Part shown: piece by piece, positions 7,248 to 16,823 of the stretch | Layout: each line of letters opens with the position of its first letter | Numbering within the stretch: the first letter of the stretch is position 1 | NCBI RefSeq assembly: GCF_012396485.1 | Contig: NZ_JAAXPO010000006.1 | Coordinates: 88,285-152,284, forward strand | DNA: 64,000 bases | Origin: Leuconostoc holzapfelii | GTDB lineage: Bacteria; Bacillota; Bacilli; Lactobacillales; Lactobacillaceae | Direction of reading: 5' to 3' | Translations under genes and position numbers: made by a program | The notes under the pieces: generated by a model | What the model saw: only the letters and a program-made list of their open reading frames with translations | Databases searched by the model: none | What the model was told of the DNA's origin: nothing

Positions 7248-9335
7248 TTATTTCTCTGCGGTTTGAACCGTTTCTTTTGGTGTCGTCCCGTCAGGTAATG
7301 TTTTTTCTGTTGGCTTATCCCAAGTGACGAAATCACAGTCCGGGTAGCGTGAACAACCATAAAACGTCCGTTGCTTTTTTGTTTTGCGCTCGACAACTTG
7401 TCCCTTGTGACATTTCGGACATGGTAAGCCGATTTCTTTAATAATTGTTTGCGTATTGCGGCAATCTGGGAAGCGTGCACAGGCGTAAAATTTCCCATAG
7501 CGGCCCATTTTAACAATCATCGGTGCACCACACATCTCGCAGTCCATGCCCGCGAGTTCGTCATGCATAATAACCTTTTCAAGCGTTGCTTCCGCATTTT
7601 CAACTTCCTTTGAAAATGGTTTGAAAAAGGAATCAATCACTGGCACCCAGTTTTTATCCCCCGTTTCGACCTCGTCTAACTCATGCTCAACACGCGCAGT
7701 GAATTGGGTATCTGTCACATCTGGGAAATTCTCAACGACAATTTTTTGCACGATGTCACCCAGTTCAGTCGGCACAAATTTTCGTGCATCGATCCGAACA
7801 TAATTCCGGCGTTGAATCGTCTCTAATGTGGGCGCATAGGTTGACGGCCGCCCGACACCGTTTTCTTCGAGCGCTTTAATTAACGCAGCTTCCGTGTATC
7901 TGGCTGGTGGTAAAGTAAAATGCTGTTCGGGATTGATATTGGCGAGTTGTACCTGGTCTCCCACCGACAAAGCAGGTAAGGCATTATCTTTCTCTTTCGC
8001 CGCAGGATACGCTTTAGTAAACCCTTGAAATTTTGTTTTTGACCCATTAGCTCTGAAAATCACGCCATTTTGCGTCAATGTCACCGCCATTGTATCCAAT
8101 ACTTCAGGTGTCATCTGACTTGCCACAAAGCGCGACCAAATTAAACGATATAATTTCAGTTGATCTGGTGAGAGTTTATCCTTAATGCTTTCTGGCGTCC
8201 GTAAAACATCGGTTGGTCGAATGGCCTCATGCGCATCTTGGGCGCCTTCTGGCAGATCGCTTTTTAGTGGCTGATGACGGGAATATTCCGGACCCCAAGT
8301 ATCTTGAATATATTGTGCAGTAGCATTTTTGGCCACATTTGAAATTCGCGTGGAATCTGTTCGCATATAGGTGATTAACCCGACTTGCCCAATCCCGCGA
8401 CCTAAATTAATGCCTTCATACAACTGCTGCGCCGTCATCATTGTTTTTCGCGTACGAAAGTTCAACTGCGTATTGGCGGTTTGTTGCATGGTTGATGTGG
8501 TAAATGGCAGTTGTGGGTTACGCTTTCGTTCCTTGGCATCTACCGTAACCACTTCGAAGTCTGCGGTGCGATCCAAGCGTTGCATGACAGCTTGAACGCT
8601 CGCCTGATCGGGTAACTTTTGTTTTTGATCATCAAAGCCGTAGAAATTGGCTTTGAATTTTGACCGAATTTTTTTAAATTCTGAATCGAGTGTCCAGTAT
8701 TCTTCTGGTTCAAACGCTTGAATTTCTTGCTCACGGGCAATAATTAAGCCCAACGCCACGGACTGGACTCGCCCAGCTGACAGACCGCGCTTCACCGTTT
8801 TCCACAAAATTGGTGAAATTGAATACCCCACCAAGCGGTCCAAAATACGCCGTGCTTGCTGTGCATCAACCAAATCCTGATTAATTATACGGGGTGTTTT
8901 AAACGCATTTTTAATGGTGTCTTTGGTAATTTCATTAAACACCACGCGGTTTGGTTGTGTGTCATCTAAGTCTAAAATATGTTGCAAATGCCAGGCAATG
9001 GCTTCACCTTCGCGATCCGGATCGCTTGCCAAATAGACTTTTTTGGCAGCCTTGGCTTCTTTCCGAAGCCCTTTAATGACATCACCCTTACCCCGAATAT
9101 TAATATATTTTGGTGCGTAGTCATTTGACACATCGACACCAAGGGTTGACTTTGGTAAGTCTCTGACATGACCAAGGCTGGCAATGACTTTATAGGTACT
9201 CCCCAAGTATTTTTCGATGGTTTTGGCCTTAGATGGACTTTCAACAATCACCAAGTTTTTCTTCGTCTTGGTCGTCTTGCGCTTTGCTGGCTTTTTTGTT
9301 GTTTTTGTTACTGCTTTTTTTGCTGTTTCTACCAT
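7248..9335 (-). CDS. topA: DNA topoisomerase I (type IA)
   Basis: This enzyme relaxes negatively supercoiled DNA through a 5'-phosphotyrosine intermediate. It is 695 residues long, usual for Firmicutes. A Lys-rich extension (about 25 residues) precedes the TOPRIM domain ([17 protein letters not shown]; acidic DPDREGE at about 105-111). The catalytic tyrosine is Tyr323 in [12 protein letters not shown]. The C-terminus holds two four-cysteine zinc ribbons (CEMCGAPM...CARFPDC and CPKCHKGQ...CSRYPDC). It is followed upstream by dprA in the same direction, a common pairing. Confidence 0.97.
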   Translation of the reverse strand: MVETAKKAVTKTTKKPAKRKTTKTKKNLVIVESPSKAKTIEKYLGSTYKVIASLGHVRDLPKSTLGVDVSNDYAPKYINIRGKGDVIKGLRKEAKAAKKVYLASDPDREGEAIAWHLQHILDLDDTQPNRVVFNEITKDTIKNAFKTPRIINQDLVDAQQARRILDRLVGYSISPILWKTVKRGLSAGRVQSVALGLIIAREQEIQAFEPEEYWTLDSEFKKIRSKFKANFYGFDDQKQKLPDQASVQAVMQRLDRTADFEVVTVDAKERKRNPQLPFTTSTMQQTANTQLNFRTRKTMMTAQQLYEGINLGRGIGQVGLITYMRTDSTRISNVAKNATAQYIQDTWGPEYSRHQPLKSDLPEGAQDAHEAIRPTDVLRTPESIKDKLSPDQLKLYRLIWSRFVASQMTPEVLDTMAVTLTQNGVIFRANGSKTKFQGFTKAYPAAKEKDNALPALSVGDQVQLANINPEQHFTLPPARYTEAALIKALEENGVGRPSTYAPTLETIQRRNYVRIDARKFVPTELGDIVQKIVVENFPDVTDTQFTARVEHELDEVETGDKNWVPVIDSFFKPFSKEVENAEATLEKVIMHDELAGMDCEMCGAPMIVKMGRYGKFYACARFPDCRNTQTIIKEIGLPCPKCHKGQVVERKTKKQRTFYGCSRYPDCDFVTWDKPTEKTLPDGTTPKETVQTAEK

Positions 9336-9373
9336 ATGATATGCCTACCAATCACTTCTTAATATATAGCATA

Positions 9374-10240
9374 TCAGATTGTGTCAAGAATTTGGACACT
9401 TTCCAGGATATCGGTAGGATTCATCACTAATTTTGCCCCAAGTTGCAATAATTCATTCGTTCCTTGCGCAGTCGCGGAAAAAAGATTGCCTGGGATGGCT
9501 AAAACTTCGCGATTATTTTGTAACGCTAAATTCGCCGTAATTAAACTGCCTGATTGCATCTTCGCTTCAACAACCAAGGTTGCTGAAGACAAACCCGCAA
9601 TGATTCGGTTCCGTGCAGGGAAATGAGATTTATGGGGCGTTGTGCCAGCAGGATACTCACTCAACACTAATCCGCGTTGCGCGATTTGTTGTTGCAGTCC
9701 GCGGTGTGCACTAGGATAAGCCATATCTAGGCCTGTGCCAATCACCGCAATTGGTACGCCAAGATTGGCTAACGTCATTTGATGCGCCATCACATCAATC
9801 CCTTTGGCCAGCCCTGACACAATCGCAACATCTTGTTGCAAGACTGCGGGTAATAGTGTTCGTAACACGCTGAGACCATATGGCGTTGCCGCACGCGTCC
9901 CAACAATCGATAAACTGGGTAATTTCAAAGCTTCCAGATGACCAGCATAGAATAAAATCAACGGAGGTTCAAAAATTTCACGCAGCCTTAAAGGGTATGC
10001 TGAATCAAAGTAAGTGAGATAACTTTCACGTGTTTGTTGCGCATTTTGCACGGCACTCGTGTATGTTCGTCGTATCAAAGGCGCAAAACGAACATCTGCA
10101 AAACCTAAGACAACATCTATTGGCCAGGGGTAGCTGGTGGGCACCCGATGATCTTTAACAGCAGCAATAATTGCCGTCTCTGTTTTGATCCCAATACCTC
10201 GCGTTAAATGCACTGCTAAAAGTTGTTGTTTTAAATTCAT
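9374..10240 (-). CDS. dprA: DNA-processing protein DprA
   Basis: DprA binds incoming single-stranded DNA during natural transformation and loads RecA. The 288-residue protein has the full Rossmann-like core: SIVGTRAATPYG, SGLAKGIDVMAHQ, GTGLDMAYPSAHR, SEYPAGTTPHKSHFPARNRIIAGLS and GSLITANLALQNNREVLAIPGN. An N-terminal helical region of about 80 residues precedes it. It lies 38 bases upstream of topA on the same strand, probably co-transcribed. Its presence alone does not prove competence, because dprA is kept widely. Confidence 0.95.
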   Translation of the reverse strand: MNLKQQLLAVHLTRGIGIKTETAIIAAVKDHRVPTSYPWPIDVVLGFADVRFAPLIRRTYTSAVQNAQQTRESYLTYFDSAYPLRLREIFEPPLILFYAGHLEALKLPSLSIVGTRAATPYGLSVLRTLLPAVLQQDVAIVSGLAKGIDVMAHQMTLANLGVPIAVIGTGLDMAYPSAHRGLQQQIAQRGLVLSEYPAGTTPHKSHFPARNRIIAGLSSATLVVEAKMQSGSLITANLALQNNREVLAIPGNLFSATAQGTNELLQLGAKLVMNPTDILESVQILDTI

Positions 10241-10284
10241 CGTTCAATCCTCAGCACATCATACGTCCAAATGACCGATAGCTC

Positions 10285-10313
10285 AAAAAAGACGGCCGTT
10301 TCAGACCGTCTTT
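10285..10313 (-). terminator. Terminator after the ABC-F gene
   Basis: AAAGACGG pairs with CCGTCTTT across a 10-base loop. Six A on the left give a U-tail for minus-strand transcription. Confidence 0.85.
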
Positions 10314-10321
10314 CCTAAATT

Positions 10322-12202
10322 TTAACCCGCAACAATGTCACTCAAATACTCCCAGCGTAACATTTTTTTCTCAAGTGTGGCTTCGAGTTGGTCTTGTTCT
10401 TTTTGTAACTCACCTAATTTGATATAATCTGTGCCGAATTGAGCCATTTCATCAGGAATGGCTTGTAGGCGCGTCTCTAATACTGTAATCTCGTCTTCAA
10501 TTGTTTCCCATTCTTTTTTCTCATGATAGGTCAACTTCTTTTTAACTGGCGCAGCCGGCTTAGGCTTGTCAAGTGCTATTTTAGGGGTTGCGATTGCTTT
10601 CTCATCGGCATGTTGGGCCAAATATTCGCTAAACAACCCATCATAACGTTCAACGACACCGCTACCTTGAAACATATAAAGCTGATTGGCCACTTTATCC
10701 AAGAAATAACGATCATGAGAAACAGTAATCACTGTGCCAGCAAAACCAGATAAGAAATCTTCCAAGACAGTTAACGTACTGATATCCAAGTCATTGGTTG
10801 GCTCATCAAGCAGCAACACGTTAGGCTGTTCTAGTAAAAGCTTCAGCAAGTACAAGCGACGCTTTTCACCACCCGACAATTTCCGAATTAATGTGCCGTG
10901 CATGAAGGGTGGGAACAGGAATTGTTCCAGTAATTCAGAAACACTGACCTGATTGCCATCTTTATCAGTCACTGAACTGGCAACGTCTGACAAATAGGCA
11001 ATGACACGCTTATCTTCGGGAATCGGTTCAGTCACTTGCGTATAGTAAGCCATTTTCACGGTCTCGCCCAATTCGATTGCCCCGCTTGTTAGCGGAAGTT
11101 GACCAGCAATGGCATTCAAAAAGGTTGATTTACCCGCACCGTTTTCACCCGTAATGCCAATACGATCCCCCGCAGCAATCCGCAAACTAAAATCATCTAA
11201 AATTTTCTGATCAGCAAATTGAATCGTTGCGTGATCAATAACGATGACTTTTTTCCCCAACCTTTGCTGGCCAAGTGTTACCGCCACGTCTTCGTCTAGT
11301 TTCAATGTGCCCATCTGAGATTCTAGCTCTGCAAAAGCATTTTCGCGTGCCGTTTGTTTGGTCGTCCGTGCACGTGCTGATTTACGCATCCAAGCTAGTT
11401 CTTGTTTATAGAGCTGTTGTTGCTTGTGTTCAGCGACTTTTGATTGGGCAACGCGCTCGGCCTTGCCCGCCATATAATCTTGATAATTCCCCTTATACTC
11501 GTACAACTCACCAAATGATAACTCGAAAATTCGCGTCGTCACAGCATCTAAGAAATAGCGATCGTGGGTCACGACCAACACGGCGCCTTTATAATTAGAC
11601 AAGAATTTTTCTAACCAAGCAATTGAATCAAAATCCAAATGGTTCGTTGGTTCATCTAAAATCAGCAAATCAGGGGCTTCAATGAGGACTTGTGCCAAGC
11701 CAACCCGCTTACGCTGTCCCCCAGACAATTCACTGATTTGACGGTGTAACTCTGGCATATGCAACTGGGTCAAGATGGCTTTAATGTGGGCTTCAGTCGT
11801 CCACGCATCGTCGCGATCCATCGCGTTTTGGGCCGCTTCAAATTGCTGCGCGGCTTTTTGATCTGTTGGGTTCTCACCAAAAATTTGCAAAGCATGTTCA
11901 TACTGTCTAATGGTGCGAAAAATCGGTTGATCGCCCGACAAAATCGCATCCATCACGCGTGCATTATCGTCCAAGGCAGGACTCTGTGTTAAATAGCCAA
12001 TGGTGTAATCATTTTGGGTAATGATTTGTCCCGAATCAGCGGGATTAACCCCGGCAATGGCATTTAATAGTGATGTTTTACCCGAGCCGTTCACACCAAT
12101 TAAGCCAATGCGATCGCCTGCGGTGATTAAAAAAGAGATATCGTTAAATAACACTTTTTCGCCATAAATACTTTTTAAGTTTTTTACTCTAAATTGTTTC
12201 AT
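10322..12202 (-). CDS. ABC-F family ATPase, Uup-type
   Basis: A 626-residue soluble protein with two ABC ATPase domains and no membrane segments, so it is an ABC-F protein acting on ribosomes or (Uup) in genome maintenance. Both domains show Walker A (GVNGSGKTS and GENGAGKST), LSGGQRKR/LSGGEKRR signatures and Walker B LLLDEPTNDLD-type motifs. The inter-domain linker is charged. The C-terminus is a coiled coil (about residues 555-626, KKLTYHEKKEWETIEDEI...), the hallmark of Uup. A longer frame begins 40 codons upstream but has no convincing start. MKQFRVKNLKS is the normal family N-terminus. A -10 box lies only seven bases upstream of this ATG. Confidence 0.92.
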   Translation of the reverse strand: MKQFRVKNLKSIYGEKVLFNDISFLITAGDRIGLIGVNGSGKTSLLNAIAGVNPADSGQIITQNDYTIGYLTQSPALDDNARVMDAILSGDQPIFRTIRQYEHALQIFGENPTDQKAAQQFEAAQNAMDRDDAWTTEAHIKAILTQLHMPELHRQISELSGGQRKRVGLAQVLIEAPDLLILDEPTNHLDFDSIAWLEKFLSNYKGAVLVVTHDRYFLDAVTTRIFELSFGELYEYKGNYQDYMAGKAERVAQSKVAEHKQQQLYKQELAWMRKSARARTTKQTARENAFAELESQMGTLKLDEDVAVTLGQQRLGKKVIVIDHATIQFADQKILDDFSLRIAAGDRIGITGENGAGKSTFLNAIAGQLPLTSGAIELGETVKMAYYTQVTEPIPEDKRVIAYLSDVASSVTDKDGNQVSVSELLEQFLFPPFMHGTLIRKLSGGEKRRLYLLKLLLEQPNVLLLDEPTNDLDISTLTVLEDFLSGFAGTVITVSHDRYFLDKVANQLYMFQGSGVVERYDGLFSEYLAQHADEKAIATPKIALDKPKPAAPVKKKLTYHEKKEWETIEDEITVLETRLQAIPDEMAQFGTDYIKLGELQKEQDQLEATLEKKMLRWEYLSDIVAG

Positions 12203-12208
12203 AATTCC

Positions 12209-12220
12209 ATTATACCCAAC
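12209..12220 (-). promoter_or_regulatory. -10 element of the ABC-F gene, very close to the ATG
   Basis: TATAAT on the minus strand (12214-12209), preceded by TTGGG; no clear -35. Transcription from it would start at or within a few bases of the ATG at 12202, implying a leaderless or nearly leaderless mRNA. Confidence 0.4.
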
Positions 12221-12302
12221 CTTTGACCTTTTTTTCGGCTTATTTTTTTGATATACTTGAAATAATATTTTGTGAACTTTCACCAACCTTAGGAGACGAA
12301 AC

Positions 12303-13241
12303 ATGGAATTAACTGCCGCCATTCAAAATTTTAATTTTGATCACATTTTACTCAACGCTGCTGGGGTAATGTGCCAGACAAAAGAAGAACTCGACACAGT
12401 TTTAGCTTCAAATTACACTGGTGCTGTTGTCACAAAGTCAGCAACACCAGCTTTGCGTGAAGGTAACCCAACGCCTCGTTATTATGAAATGGCGCAAAAC
12501 CTGGGCACAATTAATTCTATGGGTCTCCCCAATGCTGGGTTTGATTATTACATGGACTACGTCTCACAAAAGCAAACCAATAAGCCAATTTTCTTCTCTA
12601 TTGCTGGTCTCTCAAAACAAGACAATCTCGACATGCTTCGTCAATTGGAAGCTTCAGATTTTGAAGGCTTGATTGAATTGAATTTATCATGCCCAAACGT
12701 CCCTGGTAAGCCACAAACTGCTTACGACTTTGAAGCGACAGAAGCTATTTTAACGGAAGCTTTTGCCTTCTTTACGAAGCCTTTAGGGGTTAAATTACCG
12801 CCTTACTTTGATATTGTGCACTTTGATATGATTGCCGCCGTATTGAACAAGTTCCCGCTCGCATTTGTCAACACGATCAACTCGATTGGTAATGGCTTGG
12901 TTGTTGATCCACAAACGGATACCGTTGTGATTAAGCCAAAGGCTGGTTTTGGCGGCTTGGGTGGCACAATCGTTAAGGCAACTGCTTTAGCCAATGTACG
13001 CGCTTTGCGTGACCGTTTACGTGACGACATCAAAATTATTGGTACGGGTGGCGTCACAACTGGCCGTGATGTCTATGACCATGTGTTATGTGGTGCTGAT
13101 CTCGTAGAAGTTGGTTCACAATTGGCTGTTGAAGGCATCGGCGTTTTTGAACGACTTGAAAATGAATTAGCCGACATTTTGACAGCAAAGGGTTACACGT
13201 CACTTGACCAAGTGCGTGGCCAATTAAAAACAATCGCTTAA
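12303..13241 (+). CDS. pyrD: Dihydroorotate dehydrogenase, class 1A
   Basis: This cytoplasmic flavoenzyme oxidises dihydroorotate to orotate in pyrimidine synthesis. Class 1A enzymes use fumarate as acceptor. The 312-residue length and close likeness to lactococcal PyrDA support 1A: catalytic Cys130 in NLSCPNVPGKPQ, KLPPYFD, NTINSIGNGLV and the FMN-phosphate motifs GGLGG and GTGGVTTGRD. The start follows AGGAGAC. It stands alone here, separated from any other pyr genes, and diverges from the ABC-F gene. A strong terminator overlaps the end. Confidence 0.95.
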   Translation: MELTAAIQNFNFDHILLNAAGVMCQTKEELDTVLASNYTGAVVTKSATPALREGNPTPRYYEMAQNLGTINSMGLPNAGFDYYMDYVSQKQTNKPIFFSIAGLSKQDNLDMLRQLEASDFEGLIELNLSCPNVPGKPQTAYDFEATEAILTEAFAFFTKPLGVKLPPYFDIVHFDMIAAVLNKFPLAFVNTINSIGNGLVVDPQTDTVVIKPKAGFGGLGGTIVKATALANVRALRDRLRDDIKIIGTGGVTTGRDVYDHVLCGADLVEVGSQLAVEGIGVFERLENELADILTAKGYTSLDQVRGQLKTIA

Positions 13242-13242
13242 T

Positions 13243-13270
13243 AAAAAGCAATCCAATTGGATTGCTTTTT
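13243..13270. terminator. Bidirectional terminator after pyrD and the heme ABC operon
   Basis: A perfect 12-bp stem with an AATT loop and A5/T5 flanks (AAAAAGCAATCC pairs with GGATTGCTTTTT). It serves pyrD on the plus strand and the heme transport operon on the minus strand. Confidence 0.92.
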
Positions 13271-13905
13271 TATACGTCAAAATATCGCATTCCTTCTGTC
13301 GTGATATGTTGTCTAATCGGTGTGTTGAACACTTCAGACAAGAAATTTTCTTGCAACATATCGCCCGGCGTACCTGCCATCAATTGCTGGTCATGGACGA
13401 CCCAGACCCAATCCGCTTCGCATTGCGCATAATTCAAATCATGCACCACCATCACAACACTGACATTGAGGCTGCGCAATAACCCAGCCAAGCGGCTTTG
13501 ATACCGTAAATCCAACCCCGTGAGTGGTTCATCTAATAACACCACGGGCGTTTGTTGGCACAACACAAACGCCAGCCACACACGCTGCTGTTGCCCACCA
13601 GAAAGGGTTGCCATGCGTTGAGATAACAATGGTTCAATTGCTAAGGCAGCAAGGATGTCCACCGTTGGGGCATTTTTTGCGCGTTGTTGCCCTAAAGCTA
13701 ATAATTCCTTCACGCGCATATCATCATAGATTTGATTTTTTTGAGGCAAGTACGCTGCTTCAGGCAAACGCCTGGCCAACGCGTTTAAAAGCGTTGATTT
13801 ACCCGCCCCATTTTGACCTATCACAACCGTCAGCTTTTTTTCTGGCAGGTTAAATGTGAGTGGCTGATTGAACACGCGTGGCATTGCTAGTGCATTAATC
13901 TGCAT
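13270..13905 (-). CDS. Heme/iron-complex ABC transporter ATP-binding protein
   Basis: A 211-residue FecE/BtuD-type ATPase that powers the permease encoded just upstream. Walker A is GQNGAGKST, the signature LSGGQQQR and Walker B VVLLDEPLTGLD. A VVMVVHDLNYA switch follows. It is shorter than the usual 250 residues but has all motifs. It overlaps the permease gene by 11 bases, the last gene of the four-gene operon NEAT protein - binding protein - permease - ATPase. The neighbouring NEAT domains point to heme as the substrate. Confidence 0.9.
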   Translation of the reverse strand: MQINALAMPRVFNQPLTFNLPEKKLTVVIGQNGAGKSTLLNALARRLPEAAYLPQKNQIYDDMRVKELLALGQQRAKNAPTVDILAALAIEPLLSQRMATLSGGQQQRVWLAFVLCQQTPVVLLDEPLTGLDLRYQSRLAGLLRSLNVSVVMVVHDLNYAQCEADWVWVVHDQQLMAGTPGDMLQENFLSEVFNTPIRQHITTEGMRYFDV

Positions 13906-14800
13906 GATACCCCCACAAAATAAACATTAAAAATGGCGCGGTCATTAACATGAGCATGGCACCCGTTGGTAATTCAACAGGATAGCGTAAACTATGCGCG
14001 AAGAAATCACTGACACTCAGCATCAAAGCACCAATCAGCGCTGTGGGCAACAAACGGGCTTGCGCGTTGCCGCCCCACCAGCGAACAACGACTTGGGCTA
14101 GCACCAGCCCAACAAAAAATATCGTCCCCAATACCGCCGTCACGGCACCAAGATAACCTGCCGCGACAACCTGCCAAAACCAACTCAACCGTTGCTCATT
14201 CACACCTAATTGTGCGACATGCCATTGTGGTAATGCAAAAAAAGTCAGCTGCGCCTGATCCGTTTGAATCATCAATACACCAATTAAGGCCACAATTCCC
14301 AACGACCACGCATCAGTGATGGTCACATTGGCTAAGGATTGTCCTAACAAGCCCTGCTGATTGGTTAACAAACTCGTCCCAGCATTTAAAAACATGGCCA
14401 ATCCGAGGCCGGCAAGTGGTAAAACAGATGACATCGCCATGGTTTTTAAAATACGCTGGCGGAGTAGCCATAACAACAAGATGGCCAATCCAGCCCCTAA
14501 AAAGACACGATAAGTGTGCGCTTTCGGCCAACAAAGTGTCCATAGCGCAATGCCGAGTTCACTCCCACTGGCTAGTCCCAGCATACTACCATCAAGATAG
14601 CGTTGCCGTAATGTGGTTTGAAAAATTACCGCACTCACAGCAATCATGGCGCCGCCAAGTAAGGCAAATAACAAACGCGGCAAACGCAACTGCCAAAAAA
14701 TCAAACGTGTTGGCCATTGGCCACCCAATGGCACGCCCAAAGTCAAAGCTGCCACCACAATCAATCCCAACCAAATCACACCATAGCTTATCTTTCTCAT
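13895..14800 (-). CDS. FecCD-family permease, IsdF-like
   Basis: A 301-residue inner-membrane permease of the iron-siderophore/heme/B12 ABC class, with about nine hydrophobic spans. Family motifs LRLPRLLFALLGGAMIAVSAVIFQ (residues about 36-60) and GLVLAQVVVRWWGGNAQARLLP near the C-terminus (coupling region) are present. The start codon overlaps the stop of the binding-protein gene as ATGA, so the two are translationally coupled. An in-frame start six codons earlier is possible but lies within the upstream gene. Confidence 0.9.
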   Translation of the reverse strand: MRKISYGVIWLGLIVVAALTLGVPLGGQWPTRLIFWQLRLPRLLFALLGGAMIAVSAVIFQTTLRQRYLDGSMLGLASGSELGIALWTLCWPKAHTYRVFLGAGLAILLLWLLRQRILKTMAMSSVLPLAGLGLAMFLNAGTSLLTNQQGLLGQSLANVTITDAWSLGIVALIGVLMIQTDQAQLTFFALPQWHVAQLGVNEQRLSWFWQVVAAGYLGAVTAVLGTIFFVGLVLAQVVVRWWGGNAQARLLPTALIGALMLSVSDFFAHSLRYPVELPTGAMLMLMTAPFLMFILWGYHAD

Positions 14801-15651
14801 TCTGCTGCCTTTAACCATGCTTGAATTTGTTCATAAGCACTCACAACTTGTAAGTTAGCCGTCATGGCAAATACTGGTGATGTCACATCATGCACTTGCC
14901 CATTTTTCGTGGCTGCTAACGTTTGATACGGTACTTGTTGGAAAGTTTGGTCAAAACTTTGTTTGACTTGCTGCGGCATGGCATGCGCCAAACGTATGAC
15001 AACATCTGGATTTTCTTGCGCAATGGTTTGTGGATTGGGGGTGCTCAACTGACTCGTCGGATCACCACCAACAATTTGACCGCCAGCCCGCTTGACCAAG
15101 TCACCAATATAGGTTTTATCGTTGGCAACCAGAAAACTCCCACCAGGCATCCCCATTAAAAGCAGCACTTTAACCGGCCGCATCGCAACTTTTTCGGGCA
15201 ATTTCAGCGCTGAAAGCAGCTCTTGTGCGGCCGCCGTTTTATGATACGTGATGCCTAGTTGCAAAATACTTTTTTGCATGGCTTGGTAAGTCGAAAAATC
15301 GAGCGCTTGCATCTTGATGTGACTGGTATTTAGTTTAGTGGCGTAATCAGAAGTTAAGGTCTGGTCGACGTAAACAACGCTTGGATTGACGCGCATGATG
15401 GCTTCAAAATTAATGCTGACGTGATTGCCGACTTGCGGTAAACCAGCATAACGTTCTGGTAACGATTCATCACTTGAGGGCACTGCGGCTAAGGGCACCC
15501 CTAATCGGTCAAAAATACCCACTTGCGCCATCGTCGTCGCAACAGGTAATTTTTTTTCGGTCAGTTGGGGACGCGTACTAAAATATAACCCGCCACCAAT
15601 CAACACTAGCAGCAATAACCACCAATAGATTCGCCATTTTTTCTGAAACAT
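14797..15651 (-). CDS. Heme ABC transporter substrate-binding protein, IsdE-like
   Basis: A 284-residue periplasmic-binding-protein fold (class III, BtuF/FhuD/IsdE group) anchored to the membrane. After FQKKWR there is a hydrophobic segment (about 8-24) with no lipobox cysteine, so it is probably an uncleaved anchor rather than a lipoprotein, unlike classical IsdE. The body has the two-lobe pattern joined by a long helix: QVGIFDRLGVPLAAVP, NPSVVYVDQTLT, then VLLLMGMPGGSFLVANDKTYIGDLVKRAGGQIVG and NPDVVIRLAHAMP. Met and Tyr/His ligands for heme cannot be assigned safely. The start lies one base after the stop of the NEAT gene, with AAGGGG as ribosome site. Confidence 0.88.
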   Translation of the reverse strand: MFQKKWRIYWWLLLLVLIGGGLYFSTRPQLTEKKLPVATTMAQVGIFDRLGVPLAAVPSSDESLPERYAGLPQVGNHVSINFEAIMRVNPSVVYVDQTLTSDYATKLNTSHIKMQALDFSTYQAMQKSILQLGITYHKTAAAQELLSALKLPEKVAMRPVKVLLLMGMPGGSFLVANDKTYIGDLVKRAGGQIVGGDPTSQLSTPNPQTIAQENPDVVIRLAHAMPQQVKQSFDQTFQQVPYQTLAATKNGQVHDVTSPVFAMTANLQVVSAYEQIQAWLKAAE

Positions 15652-15652
15652 A

Positions 15653-16432
15653 TTAGGCCCCTTTTCCCCGTTTTTTTGACCAAAGTAAGTGGCACACAAT
15701 CAACGCACTACCTAGTAATAGCCCAGCAATGCCATAACGCCAAAGCGACCAGTCTGGCCCGGTGGCGTGTGGTTTGGTTTTGTGAACTTGAGGTGACGTG
15801 GTGTGTTGCGATGATGTTTGCGGTTGGTTTGATTGTTGTTGCGAGTCATCTGGTTTGGGAGAAGTCCCAACTTTGTCCGTGACTACTGATTGTTGTGTCG
15901 CTGATTGTGCGCCCGCCTGCTGTGGTTCACGCATTGTATTGGTTGATGATGTTGCTGCTGTATGTATCGATGCTTGCGCGGTTGATTGCGTAACTGGTGA
16001 TAATGGCGGCACGTCTTGTGCTGCTAGCCTGAGATTAAAGTCATAAGTATGATGATAATTTAAACTGGTAACATCGACTTGCATCGTACCAGTCAAGCGT
16101 TGCTTTGGGTCTGTGACCGCAAAACTTACCGTATCGTAATCTGTGTCACCTTGAGTTGTTTGACTGACGGCCGGTTTTTGATTATTGATAGTAAGAATTG
16201 TTACCGGAAATCGGCCTAAGTCGTGTTGCGTTGCAATCACCAACGTGACTTGATAATGATCCCCAGCTGGGGTGATCTCGCCTGGATTGACAAAATAGGC
16301 GCTGGCATAAGACAGGTCATTCGTCCCGTATTTAAGCACTTGATAAGATATAGCTTGGGCATCAGCAGTTGGCAGCATTACTAGACTCCCCAATAGACCG
16401 ATCGTCGACCCCAAAATTACACGTTTAAACAC
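15653..16432 (-). CDS. Membrane-anchored NEAT-domain heme-binding protein
   Basis: A 259-residue surface protein likely to bind heme and pass it to the ABC transporter. It has a signal peptide (MFKRVILG to about ADAQA, residue 27). One NEAT domain follows (about 28-140), with the final strand motif LNYHHTYDFNLRL giving Y126-x3-Y130, the usual heme-iron tyrosine pair. A long S/T/Q/P-rich wall-spanning stalk comes next, then a C-terminal membrane helix and KKRGKGA. There is no LPxTG motif, so it should stay membrane-anchored. The start is GTG: GGAGG lies six bases upstream. An in-frame TTG 12 bases earlier overlaps that ribosome site. It is first in the heme operon. Confidence 0.87.
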   Translation of the reverse strand: MFKRVILGSTIGLLGSLVMLPTADAQAISYQVLKYGTNDLSYASAYFVNPGEITPAGDHYQVTLVIATQHDLGRFPVTILTINNQKPAVSQTTQGDTDYDTVSFAVTDPKQRLTGTMQVDVTSLNYHHTYDFNLRLAAQDVPPLSPVTQSTAQASIHTAATSSTNTMREPQQAGAQSATQQSVVTDKVGTSPKPDDSQQQSNQPQTSSQHTTSPQVHKTKPHATGPDWSLWRYGIAGLLLGSALIVCHLLWSKKRGKGA

Positions 16433-16823
16433 ACAAACCTCCAAATATTGTATGGCATTACTGGTGATTAGTCACCAAAGACAAAACCTTTAAAAAGGCA
16501 ATAAAAGTATTATACCGTGTTGACAAGTCAAAAAGTTTTATAATGTGATAAATTTATCAAACGATAAATCGAATAGAACCTTGACATATCAATACTTTGA
16601 CCTAATTTCGACACCTGCTATCATCGCCCTAAGCACAACACTGCGCTAGCGCCTCATGACACGTCACACTGTATAGAAACCTTGATACGACAACCTTGAC
16701 ACGGATTGTGCGTGCTTGTCATCGCTTGAAACATGCAGCTTGTGAAACTCAAAGCAATGAGATAAAATGTTTTTTATGACTGCATGCCACAAGATGCATG
16801 CAAGGGAAAGATAGGATAGAGAT
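16433..16823. promoter_or_regulatory. Divergent control region of the heme locus
   Basis: 391 bases with no gene, between the divergent NEAT operon and LRR-NEAT gene. It holds several palindromes: TGGTGA-TTAG-TCACCA (16462-16477), CCTTTAAAAAGG (16487-16498), TTGAC-AA-GTCAA (16520-16531) and TGATAAATTTATCA (16546-16559). The last resembles Fur/PerR-type boxes but lacks the central base of the 7-1-7 form. A minus-strand TATAAT (16514-16509) may serve the operon. ACCTTGAYA occurs three times (16578, 16679, 16693). Iron or heme control is inferred. Confidence 0.5.
16740..16768 (+). promoter_or_regulatory. Probable promoter of the LRR-NEAT gene
   Basis: TTGTGA (16740-16745) and TAAAAT (16763-16768) with 17-base spacing. 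A small hairpin with GCATGC arms lies between the predicted start and the ribosome site. Confidence 0.45.
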
